A stretch of 64,000 nucleotides of DNA from an uncultured Maritimibacter sp. (GTDB lineage Bacteria > Pseudomonadota > Alphaproteobacteria > Rhodobacterales > Rhodobacteraceae), in assembly GCA_913063035.1 (NCBI GenBank), contig CAJXYS010000008.1, positions 29,718-93,717 of the forward strand, read 5' to 3'. Made by a program: the position numbers and the translations under genes. Within the stretch, counting starts at the first letter, position 1. Every line of letters starts with the position of its first letter. Shown here one piece after another: positions 18,574 through 29,629 of the stretch. The notes under the pieces are model-generated. The model worked only from the letters and a program-made list of their open reading frames with translations. It made no database searches and was not told the origin of the DNA.

Positions 18574-18895
18574 TTGATATGTCTCCATATTTTTCACTGC
18601 CCACGGTATTGCGGCAGCTCGGCGCAGTCAGTGCTTAATCGAGTCACTGTGGCCGGTAAGGGAGACAGCAGGTCGATAGAGAGTAACGTCGCAGCGCTCA
18701 TATGGGCCAACAGGGCGGGCATTGCAAGGGGAATCACCCTATGCTGTCCTCGGGTTGGCCCCCGGACCCCGGCATTTCTCTGCCGATCCGCGGCCGGCCG
18801 GTTGCAGCACCGGGCCTGCACGCATAGCTGGCCTGCAAGGCCGGGGGTTCGCGCGCGCGGGCCGGACCCGGCTGGAGATGGAAAAAGGAGATTTC
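18574..18895. promoter_or_regulatory. Divergent intergenic region between cspA and DUF4168 gene
   Basis: 322 bp without a convincing gene. The left third is moderately AT-rich and should hold the cspA promoter and 5' leader; the right part is GC-rich with several short GC inverted repeats and ends in a strong AAAAAGGAG ribosome site for the next gene. Open frames here lack start context. Confidence 0.5.
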
Positions 18896-19258
18896 ATGAA
18901 ACTCGCAGGAAAGACCGCCGGCGCCGCCGCGGCGCTCGGACTCGCCATCGCGGCCGCCGCAATGCCGGTCGCGGCACAGGAGGCCGATTTCAGCGACGCG
19001 CGGCTCGATTCATTCGTGCAGGCGGTCATCGACATCGCCGAATTGCGCCAGAAATACGAGGTCCAGATGGCCGAGGCCGGCGGCGAAGCCGAGCAACAGA
19101 AGCTGGCGGAGGCCTTCCAGTCGGAGGCCATCGCCGTGGTCGAGGCGGCCCCGGATCTGACCGTCGATCAGTATGTCGAGATCGGTCAGCAGGCGACCGA
19201 GGACGCCGAACTCGGCGCGCGTATCCGCGAGATGCTCGCCGCCCGGATGGACGGCTGA
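18896..19258 (+). CDS. Exported DUF4168 protein
   Basis: 120-aa protein with a clear signal peptide (KLAGKTAGAAAALGLAIAAAA, AxA site near residue 27) and a charged helical mature domain rich in Glu, Gln and Ala, matching DUF4168: an N-terminal helix around SFVQAVIDIAELRQKYE and a C-terminal YVEIGQQATEDAELGARI motif. Periplasmic; no function is known for this family. Start ATG at 18896 has AAAAAGGAG. A GC hairpin at 19268-19300 follows the stop. Confidence 0.85.
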   Translation: MKLAGKTAGAAAALGLAIAAAAMPVAAQEADFSDARLDSFVQAVIDIAELRQKYEVQMAEAGGEAEQQKLAEAFQSEAIAVVEAAPDLTVDQYVEIGQQATEDAELGARIREMLAARMDG

Positions 19259-19267
19259 CAGGCGCCG

Positions 19268-19300
19268 CGGCGGCCCGCCCAGCAGCCTGGCGGGCCGCCG
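19268..19300 (+). terminator. Hairpin downstream of the DUF4168 gene
   Basis: 12-bp perfect stem CGGCGGCCCGCC / GGCGGGCCGCCG with a 9-nt loop, 10 bp after the stop. No T-run follows, so it may be a Rho-independent-like 3' stabiliser rather than a strong terminator. Confidence 0.55.
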
Positions 19301-19457
19301 TGGAAGAATGTCCAATTTTCGACGGAAAAATGGCGCGATATGGGCGCTTTCGCGCCTCGATTTGGACACGGGTGCAGCGCATGGTTGAGTCATCATAACA
19401 CAAAAAGGCGGTCCGACAGCCCGCCGCGAGCCACCAACGCATCAGAGGATCAAAACC

Positions 19458-19643
19458 ATGTCGCACCTTCTTCAGAAAGCCCGCAACGGTCGTGTGAGTG
19501 CCCTGGAAAGCTGCCGCGAGCGCGCCGGCGAAACCCCCTTCGGAACCGGCGCCGAGGCACGGTTCCGCATGCAGCGCCAGGTGCGCAGCCTGTCCTTCGT
19601 GTCGTCCCGCGGGTCCGGCCGCGGCGAGATCCTCCCGGGCTGA
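19458..19643 (+). CDS. Putative small basic protein (61 aa)
   Basis: ATG at 19458 with AGAGGATC upstream opens a 61-codon frame rich in Arg and Ser, no recognisable domain. It lies between the DUF4168 hairpin and a strong plus-strand terminator (19687-19719), i.e. in its own transcription-unit-sized interval, and is preceded by a TTTCG-loop hairpin (GGCGC/GCGCC near 19344). This could be a small protein gene, a regulatory RNA, or both. Not recognised; function unknown. Confidence 0.45.
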   Translation: MSHLLQKARNGRVSALESCRERAGETPFGTGAEARFRMQRQVRSLSFVSSRGSGRGEILPG

Positions 19644-19686
19644 ACGCCGGTCCAGGCGTCGCGATTTCCCTCGCAACGCGTCCCAG

Positions 19687-19719
19687 GGGCGCCCGCAGGC
19701 CAGGCCGCGGGCGCCCTTT
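19687..19719 (+). terminator. Rho-independent terminator
   Basis: Perfect 10-bp stem GGGCGCCCGC / GCGGGCGCCC (19687-19696 with 19707-19716), 10-nt loop, then TTT. It marks the 3' end of a plus-strand transcript ending about 70 bp after the 61-aa frame. Confidence 0.75.
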
Positions 19720-19752
19720 CGCGTTGGGCGCCCGGGGCGCCGGCCGGATCCC

Positions 19753-21408
<1,656 letters not shown>

Positions 21409-21523
21409 GAAGGAACCGCCTCTGGTCTGGTGTTTCGGATCAAGGCGGTAGATACCGATTCCGCTGGACAAGGGCAATGTGCGGATGGATACGCTCTGCC
21501 CGTCCAGGGAACGGAGGACGATT

Positions 21524-22132
21524 TTGCGCGAGGGCTTTCCGAAAGCCGAGCCCGGCATGCGGATCGGGTTGCTGGGCGGGTCCTTCGATCCGGCCCATCA
21601 AGGCCATGTCCATGTCACCCGCCATGCGCTCAAGCGGTTTGCGCTGGACCGCGTCTGGTGGCTGGTCAGCCCGGGCAACCCGCTCAAGCGTCATGGCCCC
21701 GCGCCGCTGGCGCACCGGATGACGGTGGCGCGGGAGGTGATGCGCCACCCGCGGGTCGCGGTCACGGACATCGAGGCGCGGATCGGCACGCGCTACACGG
21801 CCGAGACGCTGAACGAATTGATGGCGCGCTACGCGGGCGTCCGTTTCGTCTGGCTCATGGGGGCCGACAACCTGGCCAGTTTTCATCGCTGGCAGCGCTG
21901 GGACTGGATCATGGAAACCGTGCCCGTCGGTGTGCTGGCCCGGCCGGGGCAGCGGATTTCCGCCCGGCTCTCGCCCGCGGCGCGGGCCTTTGCGCGCTAC
22001 AAGGTACCGGCGGCGATGGCTCCGCGGCTGGCCTTTTGCAGGCCGCCGGCCTGGTGTTTCCTCAATGTGCCGATGGTCGATATCTCGTCGACCGCCATCC
22101 GGCGTGCGGGCGCGTGGCAGTCGCAGGGTTGA
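21524..22132 (+). CDS. nadD: Nicotinate-nucleotide adenylyltransferase
   Basis: 202-aa enzyme converting nicotinate mononucleotide to deamido-NAD, the step before NadE (at 6.2 kb). [12 protein letters not shown] carries the (H/T)xGH nucleotidyltransferase motif, and the C-terminal DISSTAIR is the conserved ISSTxIR motif. Best start is TTG at 21524, preceded at 6 bp by GGAGG; an ATG at 21557 would give a shorter protein. Divergent from ettA. Confidence 0.93.
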   Translation: MREGFPKAEPGMRIGLLGGSFDPAHQGHVHVTRHALKRFALDRVWWLVSPGNPLKRHGPAPLAHRMTVAREVMRHPRVAVTDIEARIGTRYTAETLNELMARYAGVRFVWLMGADNLASFHRWQRWDWIMETVPVGVLARPGQRISARLSPAARAFARYKVPAAMAPRLAFCRPPAWCFLNVPMVDISSTAIRRAGAWQSQG

Positions 22133-22163
22133 GCGCGCCCGGTTCCTCGGTTTAACTCGGCCC

Positions 22164-23663
22164 ATGGCACAGGGCCGCGACTCCTTCGATCCGATCCGCC
22201 GCGCCGTTCTCGGCGGGCTCTTGTCCGGCGTGGGCAGCGCGGCCATGGCCGGGGCGCCGCCGACCTCGCTGCGGCCGCGCCCGCGCGGGCGGCTTCTGCC
22301 GCGCCGCGCGGTCGCCGCGCCCGAGACCCTGATAGAGCAGGCCAAGATCTCGGGGCAGGTCAGCTTCGCGGTGGCCGATGCCGATACCGGCGAAATCCTC
22401 GAGACGCGCAGCCCGCTTCTGCGCCAGCCCCCGGCCAGCGTCGCCAAGACGGTCACCACGCTCTACGCGCTCGAGACGCTGGGGCCGGCCTACCGCTTCC
22501 AGACCCGGCTCGTGGCGACCGGGCCGGTGGAAGAGGGCGCCGTGAAGGGTGACCTCGTGCTGCAGGGCGGCGGCGACCCGACGCTCGATACCGATGCGCT
22601 GGCGGCACTCGCCCGCGATCTCAAGTCATACGGGATCGAGCGGGTCGCGGGGCGCTTCCTCGTCGATGCCAGCGCGCTGCCGGACTTGCCCCATATCGAT
22701 CCGGGCCAGCCGGATCATGTCGGCTACAACCCGGCGATCTCGGGGCTCAACCTGAACTTCAACCGCGTTTTCTTCGAATGGAAGCGGGGCGCGGGGGGCT
22801 ACGACCTGACGATGGATGCCCGCTCGGCCCGCTATCGCCCGCGCGTCAGCATCGCGCAGATGGAGGTCGTCGACCGCGCCCACCCGGTCTACACCTATTC
22901 CGAGAGCGCCGGCCGCGATGCCTGGACCGTCTCCAAGAAGGCGCTGGGCAGCGGTGGCGGGCGCTGGCTGCCGGTCCGCCGGCCCGGGGGCTATGCCGGC
23001 GAGGTCTTCCACACCATCGCCCGCGCCGAGGGGATCGCGCTGTCGAAACCGACGCCGGGACAGGGCAGCGGGGCCGTGCTGGCCCAGCACTCGAGCGCCG
23101 AGCTTTCGGTGATCCTGCAGGACCTGCTGAAGTATTCCACAAACCTGACCGCCGAGACCGTCGGGCTGACTGCGACGCGGGCCCGGGGGGCGCCGGACGG
23201 GTCGCTGGCGGCCTCGGCCCGGGCGATGTCGGACTGGGCCATCGAACGCCACGCTGTCCGGCACATGGCATTGGTGGATCATTCGGGGCTAGGCCCGGAC
23301 TCGCGCGTGTCGGCGCGCGCGATGCTGCAGATGCTGCTGTCTTCGGGCTGGGACGGGCCACTCCGGCCGCTGTTGAAGCCGGTGCGTTTCAAGGACGAGC
23401 GCGGCCGGCCGATGCGGAACCATCCGGTCGAGGCGGTCGCCAAGACCGGGACGCTGAATTTCGTCAGCGGGCTCGCGGGATACTTCCAGGTGCCCGGCGG
23501 GCGCCGCATGGCCTTTGCCATTTTTGCCGCGGACTTGCCGCGGCGTGCGGCGATCCCGCCCCAGAACCGCGAACGCCCGCCGGGTGCGCGGCCCTGGGCG
23601 GTGCGGGCGCGCGCGCTGCAGCAGGACCTGATCGAACGCTGGGCGCAGCTTTACGGGGCGTGA
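22164..23663 (+). CDS. dacB: D-alanyl-D-alanine carboxypeptidase/endopeptidase (PBP4, DacB)
   Basis: 499-aa penicillin-binding protein trimming peptidoglycan peptides in the periplasm. SxxK active site Ser92-Val-Ala-Lys95, SxN as KYSTNLTAE, and KTG in AKTGTLNFVSG are all present. The N terminus has RRAVLGGLLSGVGS before an AxA site, resembling a twin-arginine signal. About 30 bp after nadD on the same strand, probably co-transcribed. Length matches S13-family PBP4. Confidence 0.93.
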   Translation: MAQGRDSFDPIRRAVLGGLLSGVGSAAMAGAPPTSLRPRPRGRLLPRRAVAAPETLIEQAKISGQVSFAVADADTGEILETRSPLLRQPPASVAKTVTTLYALETLGPAYRFQTRLVATGPVEEGAVKGDLVLQGGGDPTLDTDALAALARDLKSYGIERVAGRFLVDASALPDLPHIDPGQPDHVGYNPAISGLNLNFNRVFFEWKRGAGGYDLTMDARSARYRPRVSIAQMEVVDRAHPVYTYSESAGRDAWTVSKKALGSGGGRWLPVRRPGGYAGEVFHTIARAEGIALSKPTPGQGSGAVLAQHSSAELSVILQDLLKYSTNLTAETVGLTATRARGAPDGSLAASARAMSDWAIERHAVRHMALVDHSGLGPDSRVSARAMLQMLLSSGWDGPLRPLLKPVRFKDERGRPMRNHPVEAVAKTGTLNFVSGLAGYFQVPGGRRMAFAIFAADLPRRAAIPPQNRERPPGARPWAVRARALQQDLIERWAQLYGA

Positions 23664-23669
23664 GCCGGG

Positions 23670-24104
23670 TCAGACCGTCAGGTGACGCGCCCGCGCGCCC
23701 TGTTCGATGGCCGCGCCGTGCAGGCGGTCGATGTTGAGCTGGTAGCGGATTTCCTCGAGCAGGCGCAGTTCCGTTTCGCCGAGGCGCCCGTCCGCCGCCG
23801 CCACGTCGCAGGCCAGCGCGTAGGCGGTCTCGTTCAGCCGCTCCGGCAGGCTCTCGCGGATGAGGGCGAAATAGGCGTCGAGCCCGTCCTCCTCTTCGAA
23901 CAGGTCGAACACCGTCTCGGAAATCCAGCGCATCCGGTCGATGTCGTAATTCGCGAAGACCGGCAGCAGGTTCACGATCGACTGGATGGTGACCAGTTCC
24001 GAGGTCCGGATATCCTCGTCGGAAGCCGAAATGCCGATCATGACCGCGATCAGCGCATCCTGCGGCGTCAGGGTGGGAAGGTCTCTGGTCACGGCGTTCT
24101 CCAT
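23670..24104 (-). CDS. TerB-like (tellurite-resistance/DjlA N-domain type) protein
   Basis: About 144 residues, all helical, with the acidic pattern of TerB folds: MIGISASDEDIRTSEL and a second ACDVAAADGRLGETE that resembles paired metal-binding loops. Such domains often occur as stand-alone Ca/metal-binding regulators. ATG at 24104 chosen; in-frame GTG and TTG lie upstream up to 24149. Function not known; name reflects the fold, not tellurite resistance. Confidence 0.75.
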   Translation of the reverse strand: MENAVTRDLPTLTPQDALIAVMIGISASDEDIRTSELVTIQSIVNLLPVFANYDIDRMRWISETVFDLFEEEDGLDAYFALIRESLPERLNETAYALACDVAAADGRLGETELRLLEEIRYQLNIDRLHGAAIEQGARARHLTV

Positions 24105-24211
24105 GCGTCTCTGCAGCTGCACAATATTGACGGCGCGCTGGGCGGGCAATAGGTAGCGGGCCTGACCGCGCGGCAGGGGCCGCGCCCACCAATCAACCCG
24201 GAAGTAGAGAC

Positions 24212-25798
24212 ATGTCTGATCTGCGCGACGCCGCGATGAAGTCCAAGGCCTGGCCGTTCGAGGAAGCCCGCCGCATCCTCAAACGTTACCAGAAGGCCGC
24301 GCCCGAGAAGGGCTATGTTCTCTTCGAGACGGGCTACGGGCCGTCGGGGCTGCCCCATATCGGCACCTTCGGCGAGGTCGCGCGCACCACGATGGTGCGC
24401 CGCGCCTTCGAGACGATCTCGGACATCCCGACCAGGCTGATCTGTTTTTCCGACGACATGGACGGGCTGCGCAAGGTACCCACCAACGTGCCGAACCAGG
24501 AGCAGATGCAACAAGACCTGAACCTGCCCCTGACCAGGGTGCGCGATCCCTTCGGCACCCATGACAGTTTCGGCCATCACAACAATGCCCGGCTGCGGGC
24601 CTTCCTCGACCGGTTCGGCTTCGAGTACGAGTTCGCGTCCTCGACCGAATATTATGCCTCCGGCCGGTTCGACGCGGCGCTGATGACCGTTTTGGAACGC
24701 TTCGACAAGATCATGGAGATCATGCTGCCGAGCCTCGGCGGGGTCGAGGCCGAACGGGTCAAGACCTATTCGCCCTTCCTGCCGGTCAGCCCCAAGACCG
24801 GCCACGTCCTTCAGGTGCCCACGCTGGAGCGCAACGTCGAGAAAGGCACCATCGTCTACCAGGAGCCCGACGGCGAGAAGATCGAGGTGCCGGTCACCGG
24901 CGGCCATGTGAAGCTTCAGTGGAAGCCCGACTGGGGCATGCGCTGGGCCGCGCTCGGCGTCGATTACGAGATGTATGGCAAGGACCTGATCCCGTCGGCG
25001 GAACTCAGCTCGAAGATCTGCCGCGCGCTGGGCACGCCGCAGCCTGAACTGTTCAACTACGAGCTTTTCCTCGACGAGAACGGGCAGAAGATCTCGAAGT
25101 CCAAGGGCAATGGCCTCAGCATGGAAGAATGGCTGACCTATGCCAGCCCCGAGAGCCTGTCGCTCTTCATGTACCAGAAGCCCAAGACGGCCAAGCGGCT
25201 CTATTTTGACGTGATCCCGAAGGCCGTGGACGAGTATCACCAGCATCTCCGCGCCTTCGAGACCCAGGATGCGGCCGGCCAGTTGAACAACCCGGCCTGG
25301 CACATACACGAGGGCCGGCCGCCGAAATCGACGATGGTCGTGCCCTTCGCCATGCTGCTGAACCTTGCCGCGGTCTCGGGCGCCGAGGACAAGGACCGGC
25401 TCTGGGGCTTCATCAAGCGCTATGCCCCCGACGCGAGCCCCGAGGCCAATCCCGATCTCGACGCCGCGGCCGAATTCGCAGTGCGCTATTTCCGCGATTT
25501 CGTGGCCCCCACGCGCGAATTCCGCGCGCCCAGCGACGCGGAGCGCGCCGCGATGGAGGATCTTGCCGGGCGCCTGCGCGCCTGGGAGGACGGGCTCGAC
25601 GCCGAGGCGCTCCAGAGCGTCGTCTTCGCGGTCGGCAAGGAGCATGGCTTCGAGCCGCTGCGCGACTGGTTCAAGGCGCTCTACGAGGTGCTTCTTGGGG
25701 CCAGCCAGGGCCCGCGTTTCGGCGGCTTCATCGCCCTCTACGGCATCGATGAGACCGTCGCGCTGATCGAAAGGGGTCTTGCGGGCGAGCTGGGCTGA
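24212..25798 (+). CDS. lysK: Lysyl-tRNA synthetase, class I
   Basis: 528-aa class I LysRS, the archaeal-type enzyme found in Alphaproteobacteria in place of class II LysS. HIGH-type motif Pro48-His-Ile-Gly51 in [14 protein letters not shown] and KMSKS-type K-I-S-K-S at 293-297. The C-terminal half is the helical anticodon-binding region. Length is normal. Single gene, divergent from the TerB-like gene. No second (class II) LysRS is in the window. Confidence 0.97.
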   Translation: MSDLRDAAMKSKAWPFEEARRILKRYQKAAPEKGYVLFETGYGPSGLPHIGTFGEVARTTMVRRAFETISDIPTRLICFSDDMDGLRKVPTNVPNQEQMQQDLNLPLTRVRDPFGTHDSFGHHNNARLRAFLDRFGFEYEFASSTEYYASGRFDAALMTVLERFDKIMEIMLPSLGGVEAERVKTYSPFLPVSPKTGHVLQVPTLERNVEKGTIVYQEPDGEKIEVPVTGGHVKLQWKPDWGMRWAALGVDYEMYGKDLIPSAELSSKICRALGTPQPELFNYELFLDENGQKISKSKGNGLSMEEWLTYASPESLSLFMYQKPKTAKRLYFDVIPKAVDEYHQHLRAFETQDAAGQLNNPAWHIHEGRPPKSTMVVPFAMLLNLAAVSGAEDKDRLWGFIKRYAPDASPEANPDLDAAAEFAVRYFRDFVAPTREFRAPSDAERAAMEDLAGRLRAWEDGLDAEALQSVVFAVGKEHGFEPLRDWFKALYEVLLGASQGPRFGGFIALYGIDETVALIERGLAGELG

Positions 25799-26064
25799 GC
25801 CGGCGCCGCGCCGCGTCCCGGACCATCCATCGGATCTGCCGGCGTGCCGGCGGCGCATCGGGTCCGTGGGCGATGCGGCACGCGGCGCGCGGCCCGTTTC
25901 AGGCCGGCCGGCGGATCCCCGGACAGCACGATAGACCGCCGGCTCGTGGCGGTGGCCGAGACAGGCGCCCAGCTCTTTTGCCCCGGCGCCCCGGGCCGAA
26001 ATTGAAACCGCCTGCCCCTTTGATCCGTATGTCAGGTAGCTGGTCTGAACCGAAAGGAAACCCG
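25799..26064. other. Intergenic region without a recognised gene
   Basis: 266 bp of GC-rich sequence between lysK and the DUF4864 gene. I see only a ribosome site at its right end (CGAAAGGAAAC). Reading frames crossing it have no start context. Confidence 0.4.
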
Positions 26065-26472
26065 ATGCGCCGCCTCGCCCTTGTCGTTACGCTCTTCGTG
26101 GCGGTCGCGGGACCGCTCCGGGCAGAGCCGGATCCGCAGGCGATCCAGGGGATCATCTCGTCCCAGATCGAGGCCTTTCTGGCCGAGGATGCCGATGCCG
26201 CCTTTGCCTTCGCCGCCCCGAACATCAAGCGGCGCTTCGGCACGCCCGAGGTTTTCGGCCGCATGGTCCGGCAGGGATACCCGATGGTCTGGGCGCCGGA
26301 GGACCTGCGGTATCTCGAGCTGCGCCGGATCGCCGGCACCTGGTACCAGAAGGTGCTGATCACCGATGACGACGGGGCGCTGCACGTTCTCGACTATGCC
26401 ATGACCGAGACCGCGGATGGCTGGCGGATCGCCGGTGTGCAGATCCTGCCGGCGCCGGAGGTCGGCGTCTGA
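26065..26472 (+). CDS. Exported DUF4864 protein
   Basis: 135-aa protein with a signal peptide (RLALVVTLFVAVAGPLRA) and a mature domain that begins with the helix IQGIISSQIEAFLAEDADAAFAFAAP, typical of the cystatin/NTF2-like DUF4864 domain, and ends with DGWRIAGVQILP. Periplasmic. NTF2-like folds bind small ligands; no specific function known. ATG at 26065 follows AAAGGAAA. Confidence 0.85.
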   Translation: MRRLALVVTLFVAVAGPLRAEPDPQAIQGIISSQIEAFLAEDADAAFAFAAPNIKRRFGTPEVFGRMVRQGYPMVWAPEDLRYLELRRIAGTWYQKVLITDDDGALHVLDYAMTETADGWRIAGVQILPAPEVGV

Positions 26473-26671
26473 CGGCCGTGGCGTAGGGGGGCACGCGCAC
26501 CGCGCGGTCGGTTCACCCTTGCGAAAGACCTGTCCCTGACCCTTTTGCGCGATCCTCCGCCCGGCGTGGCGGCGGTCGCGTATCTCGGAGAGTCTCACTG
26601 ATCCTCGCCCGGCCGGTCCGGGTGGCAGGCCGCGTCCGGCCGCCGGGCGGGGACTTGTAAAAGGACAGGTC

Positions 26672-28966
26672 ATGAACAAGGCGATCACCGACGGGCTGGT
26701 CCTGATGCCGCCCGCCTTCGCAGACGGTTTGGACATCTGGTCGCGGGGCGACGGCACCCCGGGTTCGGCCAGCTACGCGGGCACCGGCAGTGCGGCGCTG
26801 GTGCCGGCCGACCAGGATTTCGGCCACTGCCTCGAACTGCTGAAGACCGAACCCGTGCAGAAACTGCGCTATACGGGCGAAACGCCGCTCTTGCCGGGCT
26901 GCTACCTGCGTATCCGCGCCCGGGTCAAGGCCGTGAGCGGCACCCTGCCGTCGGTGCGGATCGCGGCCTGGGCCGGCGGCCCGGGCGGCGCCCATGTGAG
27001 CGGTGTGCCCGAAACCGGGCCGTCGGTCGCGCTGACCGGCTACGGCCAGGTGGTCACGGTGGAGGCGATCGTCGGCACCGGAACCCGGACCGGCGTCGAC
27101 ATGCCATGGGGCACCGGCGCGATCTACGGGCATTTCGGCCTCGACATGACCGGCGAGACCGGCGGCGTGGTGCGGATCGACGCCATCGAGATCGAGGACG
27201 TGACCGGCGTCTTCCTGCGCGACATGATGGACTGGGTGGACGTGCGCGACTACGGGGCCGCGGGCGACGGGGCGGCCGATGATCATTCGGCCTTCCTCGC
27301 GGCCGACGCGGCGGCCGAGGGGCGCGAGATCCTCGTGCCGGCGGGACGCTACAGGATCGCCGAGTCGATCACCCTGCATAACCGGGTCCGTTTCGAGGGC
27401 CGGCTGGACATGCCGGCGGCAGCGCGGCTGTCGTTGATGCAGAACTTCGACCTGCCGAGCTATATCTCGGCTTTCGGCGGCGACGAGCCGATGGCCGTTC
27501 GCAAGGCGCTTCAGGCCCTCATGAACTTCACCGACCACGCCTGTCTCGACATGGGCGGACGGCGCGTCCAGCTTTCCGAACCGATCGACGTGCAGGCGGC
27601 GGTCGACAACAAGGAGGTCTTTGCCGTCCGCCGCGCGATCCGCAACGGCCAGTTCGACGCCCAGCCGGACCCCGCCTGGGACGATACGGTCGTCACCGCA
27701 ACGGCCCGGTACGACCGGACGAAACCCCTCGAGCTGCGCGACGTCGCCAATGCCGCGCAGATCCCTGTCGGTGCGCTGGTCACCGGCGACGGCGTCGGGC
27801 GCGAGGTCTATGTGCGCGACAAGAACGTCGGCGCCGGGATCCTGCAGCTCAGCCAGGCGCTCCACGGGGTCTCGGGCACGCAGGAGTTCACCTTCCGTCG
27901 CTTCAAATACGTGCTCGATTTCAGCGGTTTTTCGTCGCTCAGTTCCTTCGTGATCGACGACGTCGATATCCAGTGCAACGGCCATTGCAGCGCGATCCTG
28001 CTGGCGCCGGCGGGGCTGGCCTTCCATCTGCGGGACAGTTTCGTCACCAAGCCCAAGGATCGCGGCATCACCTCGATCGGGACGGGCTGCCAGGGAATGC
28101 TGATCGACCGCAACCAGTTCCTGTCCAGCGAACAACCGGTCCGCGCCCAGGACCGGACGTCGATTGCCTTCAACGTCAACGCAAACGACGTGAAGCTGCG
28201 CGACAACCGGGCGGTCAAATTCGCTCATTTCGGGGTGATGCACGGCACCGGGCATCTCGTCAGCGGGAACCATTTCTTCCAGGGCGACGACGAGCAGAAC
28301 GGCGTGCGCCAGGCCGGTCTCGTGCTGACAGACACCAATGTCCAGACCACGATCACCGGAAACTACATCGACAACAGTTTCATCGAGTGGGGCAACGAGC
28401 ATGATCCCGCGCCGGAGATGTCCAACGAGTACTCCTTCGGCGGGCTCACGATCACCGGCAACACCTTTGTCGCGGCCCGTGTCGGACCCTGGTTCCGCTG
28501 GCTGGTTGTGAAGCCTTACGGTCCGGACCACTTCATCCACGGGCTGTCGGTCAGCGACAACGTGTTCCGCACGTTCAACGCGCAGGTCGACCGGGTGGAG
28601 ACCGTCGACGAGAGCTTCGCAACGCTCGACATGGGCCGGGCGCGCAACGTGACCGTCAGCGGCAACACCTTCAACGGGGTGGGGCAGTTCATCGCCAATC
28701 CCATCGTCCAGGACCACAGCGCCGCGAGCCCGGACCGCGTCTGGACCATCGGTTTCGACGGCAAGCTGCCTTTCGGCGGGCGTGCGCGGCTCGTCTCTGC
28801 CGTGGTGGCAGAGGGCGAGATGCGTGGCGGCGGCGGGCAGGCGGTCTATGCCATGCCCTGGGTCGCGACCGAGACCGGCACCGCCCGCGACGAGGTCCAG
28901 CTGACCTGGCCCGAGCCGGTGGAGGGCCGCGTCCGCGTCACCGTGCGGATGGACAATCCCGCCTGA
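26672..28966 (+). CDS. Large right-handed beta-helix protein (pectate-lyase/GH28-like)
   Basis: 764-aa protein. N-terminal ~190 residues form a beta-sandwich-like region (carbohydrate-binding type: CYLRIRARVKAVSG, GHFGLDMTGE). From about 190 it reads VRDYGAAGDGAADDHSAFLAAD, the typical entry of pectate-lyase-superfamily solenoids, followed by repeated N-x-F-x-G-N turns (SGNHFFQGDD, TGNYIDNSF, TGNTFVAAR, SGNTFNGVG) of a parallel beta-helix. No signal peptide is visible, although beta-helix enzymes usually act outside, so export may need another route (type I secretion is one possibility). Substrate unknown; the Asp ligands of true polygalacturonases are not obvious. Confidence 0.8.
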   Translation: MNKAITDGLVLMPPAFADGLDIWSRGDGTPGSASYAGTGSAALVPADQDFGHCLELLKTEPVQKLRYTGETPLLPGCYLRIRARVKAVSGTLPSVRIAAWAGGPGGAHVSGVPETGPSVALTGYGQVVTVEAIVGTGTRTGVDMPWGTGAIYGHFGLDMTGETGGVVRIDAIEIEDVTGVFLRDMMDWVDVRDYGAAGDGAADDHSAFLAADAAAEGREILVPAGRYRIAESITLHNRVRFEGRLDMPAAARLSLMQNFDLPSYISAFGGDEPMAVRKALQALMNFTDHACLDMGGRRVQLSEPIDVQAAVDNKEVFAVRRAIRNGQFDAQPDPAWDDTVVTATARYDRTKPLELRDVANAAQIPVGALVTGDGVGREVYVRDKNVGAGILQLSQALHGVSGTQEFTFRRFKYVLDFSGFSSLSSFVIDDVDIQCNGHCSAILLAPAGLAFHLRDSFVTKPKDRGITSIGTGCQGMLIDRNQFLSSEQPVRAQDRTSIAFNVNANDVKLRDNRAVKFAHFGVMHGTGHLVSGNHFFQGDDEQNGVRQAGLVLTDTNVQTTITGNYIDNSFIEWGNEHDPAPEMSNEYSFGGLTITGNTFVAARVGPWFRWLVVKPYGPDHFIHGLSVSDNVFRTFNAQVDRVETVDESFATLDMGRARNVTVSGNTFNGVGQFIANPIVQDHSAASPDRVWTIGFDGKLPFGGRARLVSAVVAEGEMRGGGGQAVYAMPWVATETGTARDEVQLTWPEPVEGRVRVTVRMDNPA

Positions 28967-29022
28967 TCCGGCCATGCGGCCCCGACATGCCGTGCGGCGC
29001 GGCCCGCGCCCGCCGCCGCGGC

Positions 29023-29511
29023 TCAGCCTGCCAGGTCGGCGGCGGCCAGGGTGAAGGCCTTTCCGAAACCGGCGTTCAGGAAGGCCGTGTCGACGTCGAA
29101 GACCACGAAGGCGAAATCGGTGAAGTCGGCATAGAGCGCCGCCCTGGGCCGCGCCGCCAGGTAATGCGCGCGCAGCCCGGCATGGGCGTCGCTCTCGCGC
29201 GGGACGATGGCGGCCCGCGCCTGGATCGTGAGGCGCGGATGGGTCAGGGGATCGCCCTTGGCCCCGGGCTCGCCGACGAGCAGCGAACAGCGTGGATCCT
29301 CGGCCAGCGCGGCAGTATGCGCGGCGAGCGAGGAGATCAGGCTCATCGGTCGCCCGTCGGGCGCGCGGGCCAGGGCAATGCGCGAGAGCATGGGCGCCCG
29401 GCTCGCGGGGTCCAGCACGCCCAGCGCGGCATGCCGGGCCGCGGCCAGCAGGGCGCGGGCGGTGTCTTTCGCCTCGGCGTCGGCGGGGCGGATGGGGGAC
29501 GGATCGACCAT
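29023..29511 (-). CDS. Pyridoxamine 5'-phosphate oxidase-like / HugZ-family protein
   Basis: 162-aa split-barrel flavin-binding-type protein. The N-terminal helix (AKDTARALLAAARHAALGVLD) and the pattern PDGRPMSLISSLAAHTAAL ... DPRCSLLVGEPG ... LTIQARAAIV match the FMN-binding PNPOx superfamily, closest to HugZ-like heme-handling proteins by recall. Single-domain: the C-terminal helix-rich HugZ extension is absent. It could be an oxidoreductase or heme-related. Divergent from the ParA gene. Confidence 0.75.
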   Translation of the reverse strand: MVDPSPIRPADAEAKDTARALLAAARHAALGVLDPASRAPMLSRIALARAPDGRPMSLISSLAAHTAALAEDPRCSLLVGEPGAKGDPLTHPRLTIQARAAIVPRESDAHAGLRAHYLAARPRAALYADFTDFAFVVFDVDTAFLNAGFGKAFTLAAADLAG

Positions 29512-29629
29512 GCGCCAAAGCTAGCCCGGTCCCGTGGATCCCGCCAGCCCCGCCTGCGGCGTCAGGGGACGTGCAATCGGTCGGCAACTGTGCCATGCTG
29601 CGCCGCAGCATAAGCCTTGGAGGTCCCGA

